Shown: positions 1-5,111, counted from the first letter of the stretch. The stretch is DNA of 5,111 nucleotides from Desulfobacterales bacterium (GCA_029932495.1 JAOZPY010000007.1:17615-22725); one strand, 5' to 3'. Program-made: numbers and translations. The notes: generated by a model from the letters alone, not told the origin.

Positions 1-1
1 C

Positions 2-1423
2 CCCCGGATGGTGGGCATCACCGCCGTCACCATGACTTTTGACAATGCCATGAAAGTCCTGCAGGACGTCAAAAAAATAGATGGCAACATCGTTACGGTA
101 ATGGGCGGCCCCCATGTCACCTTTTGTGCCCAGCAGACACTCGAAGATCACCCGCCGCTGGATGTCGCCGTGCTCGGCGAAGGTGAGCACGGCCTGGTGG
201 AACTGGCCCGGGCAGTGGAAAAAGGCGACGACCTGTCACGGGTCAGGGGAATCGCCTATCGACGGCAAAGCGACATCTGCCTTACCGCGGAAAGACCGCT
301 CATCGAAAACCTGGATGAGCTACCCCTTCCCGCCCGGGATTTACTGCCGTTGGGAAGGTACCGGGCCCTGAAAATGCCGATCAGCATGACCACCAGCCGG
401 GGCTGTCCCTTCAAATGCATTTTTTGCGTGGGTCGTAAAATGGTAGGGGCCCGGGTTCGCTACCGCAACCCCCGGGCGGTGGTCGATGAGCTTGAATATT
501 TGAGCCGTCTGGATTTTCACCAGGTCAACATCGCCGATGACCTGTTTACCGCCAACCGGCGCCACTGCCTGGCCGTCTGCGAAGAAATCCTCCGGCGTAA
601 GCTGCAGGTGACCTGGACCTCTTTTGCCCGGGTGGACACCGTATCCGATGAAGTTCTGGCTGCCATGAAAGCCGCCGGCTGCAGTGCGGTCAGTTTCGGC
701 ATTGAGTCGGCCAACCCGCAGATTTTGAAAACCATCAAAAAGGGGATTACCCTGGATCAGGTGGTTGCCGCCGTCAGTATGTGCAGCAAAGCGGGAATCA
801 CCCCCTTTGCCTCCTTTATTCTCGGTCTGCCGGGGGAAACCCCGCAAACCATCAAAGAGACCATGGACTTCGGCCAACGGCTCAAAGAACTTGGCCTGGG
901 TTACGGATTTCACCTGCTGGCGCCGTTTCCCGGCACCGAGGTCCGCGAAAAAAGCGAGCAGTATGGAATTAAAATTTTGACCGACGACTGGTCCCAGTAT
1001 CATGCCAATCGCGCCATCGTTGAAACGCCGGCGGTCAACCGGCAAATGCTGGATGACATCGTGATCGCCTGGGAAGATGAATACAATCAGCTGCTGGCGG
1101 ACATAAAGAAACGAATGCCGCTTAAAAAAGCGACACCTGCGGAAATCCAGGAACTGGAAAACCTGGAACGCATTGTGATGCTCTATGACCTGATGATAAA
1201 AGGCGTCATCGAAGAAAAAGGGAGCTGGCAGAATGAAACCGCGCCCACTTCCAGCAATGACGCTTTTGACGGGCTGGTTCACCGCATCACAGATAACACT
1301 AAAATTGATAAAAACGCGCTGGCCGCCGCCCTTCAGGAGGCAGTTGCCCGGGGCCATCTGGGCTACCGGGAAGAAGGGGGACAGGTGCAATGGGCGTGGA
1401 CGGATTTCATCAAGCCAGGATAG
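2..1423 (+). CDS. B12-binding domain radical SAM protein (5' end outside window)
   Basis: This is the C-terminal 473 codons of a cobalamin-dependent radical SAM enzyme of the large BchE-like family (COG1032 type). Such enzymes reductively cleave S-adenosylmethionine at a [4Fe-4S] cluster and commonly perform methylations or rearrangements at unactivated carbons. Counting from the first in-window Met (base 8), residues 1-75 are the end of a Rossmann-like B12-binding domain, with VGITAVT, MGGPHVTF and VLGEGE. The family's DxHxxG cobalamin-ligand motif would lie upstream, so that Met is internal and the true start is outside the window. The radical SAM core follows: CPFKCIFC (Cys133, 137, 140) is the CX3CX2C cluster motif, then NIADDLF (174-180), SFGIESANP (229-237) and ILGLPGET (271-278). 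Residues 420-471 form an extra alpha/beta tail ending in QWAWTDF, unassigned. The substrate cannot be told. The gene converges on the HDOD gene and overlaps it by 14 bp. Family assignment is secure; function is open. Confidence 0.93.
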   Translation, partial: PRMVGITAVTMTFDNAMKVLQDVKKIDGNIVTVMGGPHVTFCAQQTLEDHPPLDVAVLGEGEHGLVELARAVEKGDDLSRVRGIAYRRQSDICLTAERPLIENLDELPLPARDLLPLGRYRALKMPISMTTSRGCPFKCIFCVGRKMVGARVRYRNPRAVVDELEYLSRLDFHQVNIADDLFTANRRHCLAVCEEILRRKLQVTWTSFARVDTVSDEVLAAMKAAGCSAVSFGIESANPQILKTIKKGITLDQVVAAVSMCSKAGITPFASFILGLPGETPQTIKETMDFGQRLKELGLGYGFHLLAPFPGTEVREKSEQYGIKILTDDWSQYHANRAIVETPAVNRQMLDDIVIAWEDEYNQLLADIKKRMPLKKATPAEIQELENLERIVMLYDLMIKGVIEEKGSWQNETAPTSSNDAFDGLVHRITDNTKIDKNALAAALQEAVARGHLGYREEGGQVQWAWTDFIKPG

Positions 1424-2261
1424 TATCCGTCAGTTTGTCGACACCCTCCCGGGTCTGTTCAGCCAGGGCCTCCAGATGAGCCGGCCGAAGTCCGAGCCGG
1501 TCGGTTACCTCGGCAGCCGGCTCAACGGCAAGCCCATCGTGGACTTTGCCAAAGCCGACCATCAGCCCCAGAATATTGGCGATATGTACGATATCGCTCA
1601 GGGTGCACTGCTGGTCACAGGTTTCCGGGTTGTGGTGCCAGTTTACGGCGTTGACGAGATCCTCGGGAAAGGCCCATTTTTTTAATATGCGTGCCCCTAT
1701 CTCAGCATGATCGATTCCCAGGACGATGAATTCGGCCACCTCAAAGGCAATGCCTTTTTGGACCATCTTCTCGATCTGCTGCAAATCCTCACTGACAAAT
1801 CCACCTAAAACCAGTTTGCCCACATCATGCAGCAGGGCCGCGGTGAACACCTCTTCAGCTTCAGGTATTTTCAACGCCTTGACCACGGTTTCAGCGGCCA
1901 CGGACACCGCAATGGAATGCCGCCACAACTCACCGCCGGGCAAATCGTAGCCGGGTACCGGTTTTTTCATCACCGTACTCATGCACATGGTCATCACCAG
2001 TTGCAGCAAACGCTTCCAGCCCAGGAGCACGACGGCTTGCCGAATGGAGCTGACCCGGGAAGGTATACCGAAGTAAGCCGAATTGGTCAGTTTCAGGATA
2101 TTGGCGGTAAGTCCCGGATCATAGCGCAGGACCTCCTCGATCTGGGATGCCGATGAATCCGAATCTTCAAGCAGTCGCAGTAATTTTGCCGCCGTGGCCG
2201 GCATCCCCGGAAACGCCCTGACTTGGGTCATGATGCGTTTGATCTTTTCCTGGTTCTCCAT
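1410..2261 (-). CDS. HDOD domain signalling protein
   Basis: This 283-residue protein is an almost bare HDOD domain, an HD-related output domain found in bacterial signalling proteins; the molecular role of the family is poorly defined. Visible family blocks are FPGMPATAAKLL (17-28), DPGLTANILKLTNSAYFG (48-65), SSIRQAVVLLG (71-81), LWRHSIAVS (112-120), ALLHDVGKLVLGG (142-154) and GIDHAEIGARILKKW (182-196). No receiver, GGDEF or EAL domain is attached, and there is no signal peptide or membrane segment, so it should be cytosolic. I start it at Met 2261 (MENQEKIK) because AGGAAG at 2273-2268 (- strand) lies 6 nt before it. Met 2267 in the same frame is too close to that site. The frame also stays open to a GTG at 2396, but that 45-residue extension has no ribosome site and does not resemble the family. 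The 3' end overlaps the convergent radical SAM gene by 14 bp. Family confidence is high; the start is fairly sure. Confidence 0.93.
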   Translation of the reverse strand: MENQEKIKRIMTQVRAFPGMPATAAKLLRLLEDSDSSASQIEEVLRYDPGLTANILKLTNSAYFGIPSRVSSIRQAVVLLGWKRLLQLVMTMCMSTVMKKPVPGYDLPGGELWRHSIAVSVAAETVVKALKIPEAEEVFTAALLHDVGKLVLGGFVSEDLQQIEKMVQKGIAFEVAEFIVLGIDHAEIGARILKKWAFPEDLVNAVNWHHNPETCDQQCTLSDIVHIANILGLMVGFGKVHDGLAVEPAAEVTDRLGLRPAHLEALAEQTREGVDKLTDTILA

Positions 2262-2267
2262 ATTCAT

Positions 2268-2273
2268 CTTCCT
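2268..2273 (-). promoter_or_regulatory. Ribosome binding site deciding the HDOD start
   Basis: On the minus strand AGGAAG stands 6 nt before the ATG at 2261 and directly abuts the ATG at 2267. The spacing favours 2261 as the start and argues against the longer GTG-initiated frame at 2396. Confidence 0.65.
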
Positions 2274-2401
2274 GTCAGCCGCGAATCCCTGGATTTTCAT
2301 TGGGTGTCGCCAGGTGTGCTCAGGCCGGCAACCACGCGAATCGACGAGGGCTTTCAACGGGGTGGATCTATCCTGCATGGACAGATTTAAAGACACGCAG
2401 A

Positions 2402-2899
2402 TCAGGGCTGCGGAGGATAGAAGTCAAGAAGCCTCTGCACGGCGATCATGATGACATCCTGTTTTTCTTCGGGGGTCATTTGGTGGAAAAGGTCGGCCCG
2501 GGTTTCACTCCACCAGACTTCTTCATTGGTTTTGGTATCATAGACCGCCAGCTTCAACCGGCCGACTTCATAAACTTCATAATCTACATTCAGAACGGTC
2601 AGATCCGCCTCTTTGTACCTTCCCCCATACATGACAAAATAGACATCCGGATGCTCAGCAGTTCGCCTCAAGCCACGGGCTGCCAAATGTTTATCTACAG
2701 CCTCTTCGATCCGGATGCGGTTGAAACGCTCAATCTTCAAAGTGCCGGGCATGGTCACCCAGTCATAGGTTTGAACCCCCTGAAAATCAAAATCCACGTC
2801 ATAATCAAAGGTAACCTTGTGCTGGCCGGTTCGAGGGGCAGCGCAGCCGACGACCAGACCCACCAAGCATACAATCATACAGACACGCAGCAATTTCAT
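2402..2899 (-). CDS. DUF4136-type lipoprotein
   Basis: This 165-residue protein is exported and lipid-anchored. It opens with a short signal peptide, MKLLRV, then a hydrophobic stretch (7-17), then a lipobox VVGC with Cys19 as the predicted lipidation site. The +2 residue is Ala, not Asp, which under the Gram-negative sorting rule suggests the outer membrane. Residues 28-165 fit the DUF4136 pattern: a DYDVDFDFQGVQTYDW start (32-47), a central RIRIEEAVDKHLAARGL helix with HPDVYFVMYGG after it, a strand RLKLAVYDTKTNEEVWW (114-130) and an ending AVQRLLDFYPP. The function of DUF4136 proteins is unknown. The start at 2899 is supported by AAGGAAGG at 2913-2906 (- strand) with 6-nt spacing. It reads towards the HDOD gene, 140 bp away, and begins 55 bp from the MITE-like palindrome, so any promoter lies in that short gap or inside the palindrome. 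No convincing -35/-10 pair was found. Confidence 0.88.
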   Translation of the reverse strand: MKLLRVCMIVCLVGLVVGCAAPRTGQHKVTFDYDVDFDFQGVQTYDWVTMPGTLKIERFNRIRIEEAVDKHLAARGLRRTAEHPDVYFVMYGGRYKEADLTVLNVDYEVYEVGRLKLAVYDTKTNEEVWWSETRADLFHQMTPEEKQDVIMIAVQRLLDFYPPQP

Positions 2900-2905
2900 T
2901 CAAAA

Positions 2906-2913
2906 CCTTCCTT
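2906..2913 (-). promoter_or_regulatory. Ribosome binding site of the lipoprotein gene
   Basis: AAGGAAGG on the minus strand lies 6 nt before the ATG at 2899 and fixes the start at the residue that opens the signal peptide. Confidence 0.75.
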
Positions 2914-2954
2914 TCAACCTGCCACTGTGAATATGAACCGATCCACCAAATATC

Positions 2955-3100
2955 TAGTGTCCATCCACAAATAGTAGATTTTGGTTCAGAGCAAGGCTTG
3001 AGCGATTTTGAAACCACAGGCATAGTGGGCTATGTCGAGGATTTCAAAAAAGCGAAAACGACGCTCCGGACCGAAAGATGCTGTTTGTGGATGGGCATTA
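2955..3100. mobile_element. MITE-like 146-bp palindromic element
   Basis: This is one continuous imperfect palindrome with no indels, centred between 3027 and 3028. Of 73 opposed positions I count 49 Watson-Crick matches, 8 G/T pairs (read on the + strand) and 16 mismatches. The terminal inverted repeats are the best part: TAGTGTCCATCCACAAATAG (2955-2974) against TAATGCCCATCCACAAACAG (reverse complement of 3081-3100), 17 of 20 identical. A second tight arm pair, TTTTGAAA (3006-3013) and TTTCAAAA (3042-3049), and a core hairpin CATAG-TGGG-CTATG (3021-3034) lie inside. TA stands at both outer ends, as expected for elements moved by IS630/Tc1-mariner transposases, which duplicate TA. There is no transposase, so if mobile it would be a non-autonomous MITE. 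The two strands encode similar short peptides across it (for example EPKSTICGW and GPKDAVCGW), a by-product of the palindrome and not genes. It sits between two leftward genes. The repeat is certain; mobile origin is inference. Confidence 0.7.
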
Positions 3101-3218
3101 TTTATATTATGCCAGCAATATAAGGCAGATGTCAAATTTTTCTTCCTGCCATGCCCCTTCCACCAGGCCGGAAGAGCGCACCCGGCCGGCGCACTGGGCA
3201 GGCAGCTGTCGACCCGCC

Positions 3219-3254
3219 CCGGTCGCCGTCACAAAACCGTGTGGCGGCGACCGG
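3219..3254. repeat. GC-rich hairpin downstream of the lyase gene
   Basis: CCGGTCGCCG (3219-3228) and CGGCGACCGG (3245-3254) are exact 10-bp inverted repeats. The stem continues inward with CACA/TGTG (3230-3233 with 3240-3243), leaving a 6-nt loop after one G/T position. It starts about 30 nt after the stop codon of the leftward lyase gene. No T-tract follows on either strand, so it is not a classical intrinsic terminator. It may protect an mRNA 3' end or act with a termination factor; that role is inference. Confidence 0.6.
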
Positions 3255-3283
3255 CTGGATGTCGAACGGCATGACCGATTTTT

Positions 3284-4450
3284 TCAGGGACGATAGGCTT
3301 CCGGCAGCTCGGGCTCGGGATTCCAATCCGCCGGCCAGCACTGGCCCGGATTCTCGCCCAGTTTTTCCTTGCGCTTTTTAAGCCCCGGACGCGCAAATTG
3401 CGGGTGCCCTTCCTTTAACGTGCGACCATTGATAATGGCCTCAGAGCGCAGCCGGCGGCCGATGGTTTTTTCCATCTGACGTCCCAGCCACAAAACACGA
3501 TCCACATCCCAACCGTGTTCGATTCCCATCTCGTCGATCTGCACCAGCGTATCCTCCAGGGTCACCAACCCCACGTAACGCGGGTCTTCATAATAATAAT
3601 CACCGGTGCCTTTCACGGGGCAGTCGTCCAGGAAATTGGCCGGCTGCCCGCCCAGCCCACCCAGGGTCGCCTCGAAATGGGTAATGCCGGCCTGCAGGGC
3701 TGCCAGGACCGAGGCCGAGGCAACACGCTTGGTTTCATGAAAATGGGCGATGTGAAGATCGGGATTTGGGATTTCGTCGAGAATCATTGAATAGTAACGG
3801 TAAACCTCGGCCGCCGAGGCGCTGCCGTCATGATCCGCATGCTCGATATCGTGGGCGCCGATTTCCAGCCAGCGCTTGCTGAATTTCACCGCGTCCTTCA
3901 GGTCGGTGGCCCCGCCGATGGGGCTGCCCCAGATGGTGCTGACCGTGCCGCACATTTTCATGCCGGCATCATTGCACTTTTTGATGCAACGCTCGGCTTC
4001 TTGCCAGTAATCCGGCAAGGTGGTGCCGGAATTAGCGAAATGGTGTTCCTCCTCGGTGGACACCATCATCAACAGGCGGTCCGGGCCGATGCCTTTTTTG
4101 CGCAGTTCAATGGCCCGGTCCACGGCCCCCTCCCGGATGGTGATGACGGTGAAGGTGATATCATCATAATTCACGCCTTTTCGCTGACAGCGCTGTTTGA
4201 AACGATCGCTGCGCACATGGGCCAGCAGTTCTTCGGCATCTTTAAACTGCGGCATGAGAAACGGATTGCCCAGGTTGGTCACCTCGATGTCGCGGCAACC
4301 AGCGAAAATCAACTCTTCCAGGTAAAATTTTTTGGCGGCCGTCGAGATAAATTTTTCCTCATGTTGAAATCCATCACGCACGGTGATGTCCCCGATGGTA
4401 ACTTTTTTCGGCATCCGGGAAAATATTTTCCAGTAATCATATTCGGTCAT
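3284..4450 (-). CDS. HMG-CoA lyase-like DRE-TIM metallolyase
   Basis: This 388-residue cytosolic TIM-barrel protein belongs to the HMGL-like/pyruvate carboxyltransferase family, whose members cleave or form carbon-carbon bonds next to acyl-CoA or keto-acid carbonyls with a divalent metal. Visible motifs are VTIGDITVRDGFQHEE (17-32), holding the Arg25-Asp26 pair; IEVTNLGNPFLMPQF (55-69) with Glu56; HIAHFHET (233-240) with the metal-type His236 and His238; and GGLGGQPANF (264-273). In HMG-CoA lyase that last loop reads GLGGCPYA and its Cys is catalytic; here Gln269 takes the position, though Cys277-Pro278 follows before GTGD (281-284). At roughly 300 residues the usual enzyme is shorter. The excess is at the N-terminus, in this loop and in a C-terminal extension (about 350-388) with a KKRKEK patch and a Trp/Pro-rich end. 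It may therefore be a different lyase or synthase. The neighbouring crotonase supports acyl-CoA metabolism. The start at 4450 follows a strong AAGGAGGT (4470-4463), 12 nt away. Confidence 0.85.
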   Translation of the reverse strand: MTEYDYWKIFSRMPKKVTIGDITVRDGFQHEEKFISTAAKKFYLEELIFAGCRDIEVTNLGNPFLMPQFKDAEELLAHVRSDRFKQRCQRKGVNYDDITFTVITIREGAVDRAIELRKKGIGPDRLLMMVSTEEEHHFANSGTTLPDYWQEAERCIKKCNDAGMKMCGTVSTIWGSPIGGATDLKDAVKFSKRWLEIGAHDIEHADHDGSASAAEVYRYYSMILDEIPNPDLHIAHFHETKRVASASVLAALQAGITHFEATLGGLGGQPANFLDDCPVKGTGDYYYEDPRYVGLVTLEDTLVQIDEMGIEHGWDVDRVLWLGRQMEKTIGRRLRSEAIINGRTLKEGHPQFARPGLKKRKEKLGENPGQCWPADWNPEPELPEAYRP

Positions 4451-4462
4451 GGCTTGTGTGTA

Positions 4463-4470
4463 ACCTCCTT
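4463..4470 (-). promoter_or_regulatory. Strong, distantly placed ribosome binding site of the lyase gene
   Basis: AAGGAGGT on the minus strand is close to a perfect anti-16S match. It lies 12 nt before the ATG at 4450 (13 nt from the GGAGG core), longer than the usual 5-9 nt. No in-frame ATG, GTG or TTG lies in the spacer, so 4450 remains the best start. Confidence 0.7.
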
Positions 4471-4530
4471 TCAGACTCTAATTTAGACCCTGCATAAAAG
4501 TCGCTATTTCTGTTTCGCTTTAACCTGATA

Positions 4531-4598
4531 GTTGTCCGTTGTCTGTTGCAGAAAAATCGAATTGGCTCCTTAAATAATGGCTACGGACAACGGACGAC
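4531..4598. repeat. Intergenic inverted repeat
   Basis: GTTGTCCGTTGTCTG (4531-4545) and CGGACAACGGACGAC (4584-4598) are inverted repeats matching at 13 of 15 positions. The pairing reaches inward as far as 4549/4580 with one further clear mismatch. The loop is an AT-rich stretch of about 30 nt. Each arm contains short internal echoes of GTCCGT/GTTGTC, and the right flank on the minus strand carries GTCAGTGGTCAGT. It looks like a dispersed repeat, not a terminator, since no T-tract follows the stem. It lies upstream of the lyase gene, in its probable leader or promoter region. Confidence 0.6.
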
Positions 4599-4635
4599 TG
4601 ACCACTGACACGATGCAAAATTAAAATCATCAACG

Positions 4636-4656
4636 AAAAACCAGGCTCGCCCGGTT
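4636..4656 (-). terminator. Intrinsic terminator of the enoyl-CoA hydratase transcript
   Basis: On the minus strand AACCGGGC-GA-GCCTGGTT (4656-4639) forms a short GC-rich hairpin of about 7 pairs including one G-U pair. Its 3' arm runs straight into a TTTTT tract (4640-4636). It begins 14 nt after the stop codon of the enoyl-CoA hydratase gene. Position, stem and T-tract all fit Rho-independent termination. Confidence 0.75.
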
Positions 4657-4670
4657 GATTCACCTTATCG

Positions 4671-5111
4671 CTACTTTCCCTTATACACCGGTTTTCGCTT
4701 TTCCTTAAAGGCTGCCAGCCCTTCCAGGCGGTCTTCGGTGGGAATGCACACCCAGTAAGCATTGGATTCAATGGCCAGCCCGGTGTGAATATCGGTCTCC
4801 AGGCCGTAGTTGATGGCATATTTGGCCTGTTCAATGGCAATCGGACCGGTTTCACAGATCATAGCGGCCATTTTCCGGCATTCGGCCAGCAGCTCCTGCT
4901 GTTCGCAGACCTTGTTGACCAGCCCAATGCGCAAGGCCTCCCGGGCATCAATACGCTGACCGGTAAAAATAAGCTCCTTGGCCTTGCCCCGGCCGACCAG
5001 GCGCGGCAGTCGCTGGGTTCCCCCCGCTCCGGGGATGATCGCCAGCCGGGTTTCGGTAAGTCCCATGCTGGCGTTGGCACCGGCAATGCGGATATCGCTG
5101 GCCAGGGCCAG
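4671..5111 (-). CDS. Enoyl-CoA hydratase/isomerase (crotonase), C-terminal part
   Basis: The last 146 residues of a crotonase-family enzyme are present; the first half lies beyond the right edge. Crotonases hydrate 2-enoyl-CoA or isomerise related acyl-CoA esters through an oxyanion hole. Reading leftward, the visible protein begins LALASDIRIAGANASMGLTE, the core after the family's GGGxE turn. The Glu of GLTE (codon 5054-5052) aligns with the second catalytic Glu of classical crotonase (Glu164 of the rat enzyme). The first Glu and the oxyanion-hole glycine are outside the window. Next come IIPGAGGTQRLPRLVGRGKA, the ELIFTGQRIDAREALRIGLV segment and the typical C-terminal helix DRLEGLAAFKEKRKP. 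The Met at 5066 lies inside the conserved core and is not the start. An intrinsic terminator follows the stop. The same-strand lyase gene is 220 bp downstream. Exact substrate is unknown; family confidence is very high. Confidence 0.95.
   Translation of the reverse strand: MALASDIRIAGANASMGLTETRLAIIPGAGGTQRLPRLVGRGKAKELIFTGQRIDAREALRIGLVNKVCEQQELLAECRKMAAMICETGPIAIEQAKYAINYGLETDIHTGLAIESNAYWVCIPTEDRLEGLAAFKEKRKPVYKGK

Larger units (their letters stand above)
2900..3283. other. 384-bp gene-free interval
   Basis: The interval lies downstream of the HMG-CoA-lyase-like gene and upstream of the lipoprotein gene, both read leftward. From the left it holds the lipoprotein ribosome site, the 146-bp palindrome, a small AT-only inverted repeat TTATATT/AATATAA (3102-3108 and 3117-3123, 8-nt loop) touching the palindrome's right edge, and a GC-rich hairpin (3219-3254). 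The short open frames across it are either palindrome by-products or extensions of frames overlapping the lyase gene, without ribosome sites, so I call no gene here. I found no intrinsic terminator with a T-tract for the lyase gene. Confidence 0.75.
4451..4670. other. 220-bp spacer between lyase and crotonase genes
   Basis: This AT-richer spacer holds the crotonase terminator (4636-4656), the inverted repeat (4531-4598), an 11-bp odd-length palindrome TCTAATTTAGA (4477-4487) just upstream of the lyase ribosome site, and that ribosome site (4463-4470). No coding frame here has support. Because of the terminator the lyase gene probably has its own promoter in 4471-4635, but I could not pick a convincing -35/-10 pair. 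Confidence 0.65.

Noticed and set aside
341..1390. 349-codon open frame antisense to the radical SAM gene
   Set aside because: It lies wholly within a well-supported gene, has no recognisable motif and is rich in Phe, Gly and Gln as typical of antisense frames in GC-rich genes.
2262..2396. N-terminal extension of the HDOD protein from a GTG at 2396
   Set aside because: No ribosome site at the GTG, no family similarity in the added 45 residues, and a good site stands before the ATG at 2261.
2371..2402. Possible terminator after the lipoprotein gene
   Set aside because: CTGCGTG/CATGCAG pairs only with a G-T position, has a 14-nt loop and no T-tract.
2300..2974. 224-codon + strand open frame across the lipoprotein gene
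   Set aside because: It is antisense to the DUF4136 lipoprotein, which has a signal peptide, lipobox and ribosome site; this frame has no family features.
2955..3100. CRISPR, tRNA or attachment site reading of the repeat region
   Set aside because: There is a single inverted pair with no direct repeats or spacers, no cloverleaf, and no integrase gene in the window.
3032..3274. Small + strand frame, and its opposite-strand partner at 2805-3023, with similar peptides
   Set aside because: The similarity is produced by the palindrome read on both strands. Neither has a ribosome site or a known family.
3830..4486. 218-codon + strand open frame inside the lyase gene
   Set aside because: It is antisense to a protein with clear DRE-TIM motifs and shows no features of its own.
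4490..4535. Promoter for the lyase gene
   Set aside because: Several AT-rich hexamers resemble a -10 box, but none has an acceptable -35 at 16-18 nt.

Overview
The window looks like a chromosomal piece of an anaerobic, moderately GC-rich bacterium. I lean towards Desulfobacterota (Desulfobacterales-like) because it combines an oxygen-sensitive cobalamin/radical-SAM enzyme, acyl-CoA metabolism genes, an HDOD signalling protein, a DUF4136 lipoprotein, and intergenic palindromic repeats of a style I associate with that group. This placement is inference from recall; nothing in the window fixes the taxonomy.

Layout, left to right. (1) Bases 2-1423, + strand: the 3' part of a B12-binding-domain radical SAM protein whose start lies outside the window. 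(2) Bases 1410-2261, - strand: an HDOD-domain protein that converges on the radical SAM gene and overlaps its 3' end by 14 bp. (3) Bases 2402-2899, - strand: a DUF4136-type lipoprotein. (4) Bases 2900-3283: a 384-bp stretch with no gene. It holds a 146-bp, indel-free, near-perfect palindrome with TA at both ends (2955-3100), which looks like a MITE, plus a separate GC-rich hairpin (3219-3254). (5) Bases 3284-4450, - strand: a DRE-TIM metallolyase related to HMG-CoA lyase, with an altered catalytic-cysteine loop and a C-terminal extension. (6) Bases 4451-4670: a 220-bp spacer with a second inverted repeat (4531-4598) and an intrinsic terminator (4636-4656). (7) Bases 4671-5111, - strand: the C-terminal half of an enoyl-CoA hydratase/isomerase, running off the right edge.

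The two acyl-CoA enzymes are neighbours on the same strand, and together they suggest breakdown of a branched or otherwise substituted acyl-CoA. The terminator and repeat between them argue for separate transcription units. The lipoprotein and HDOD genes also read leftward, but a 140-bp gap separates them and I see no convincing shared function. The radical SAM gene belongs to a unit that begins to the left.

The best candidates for something undescribed are the MITE-like palindrome, whose outer arms differ mostly by changes that stay pairable in + strand RNA, and the HMG-CoA-lyase relative without the usual GLGGCP cysteine. I did not find a defence system, CRISPR array, RNA gene or intact insertion sequence.
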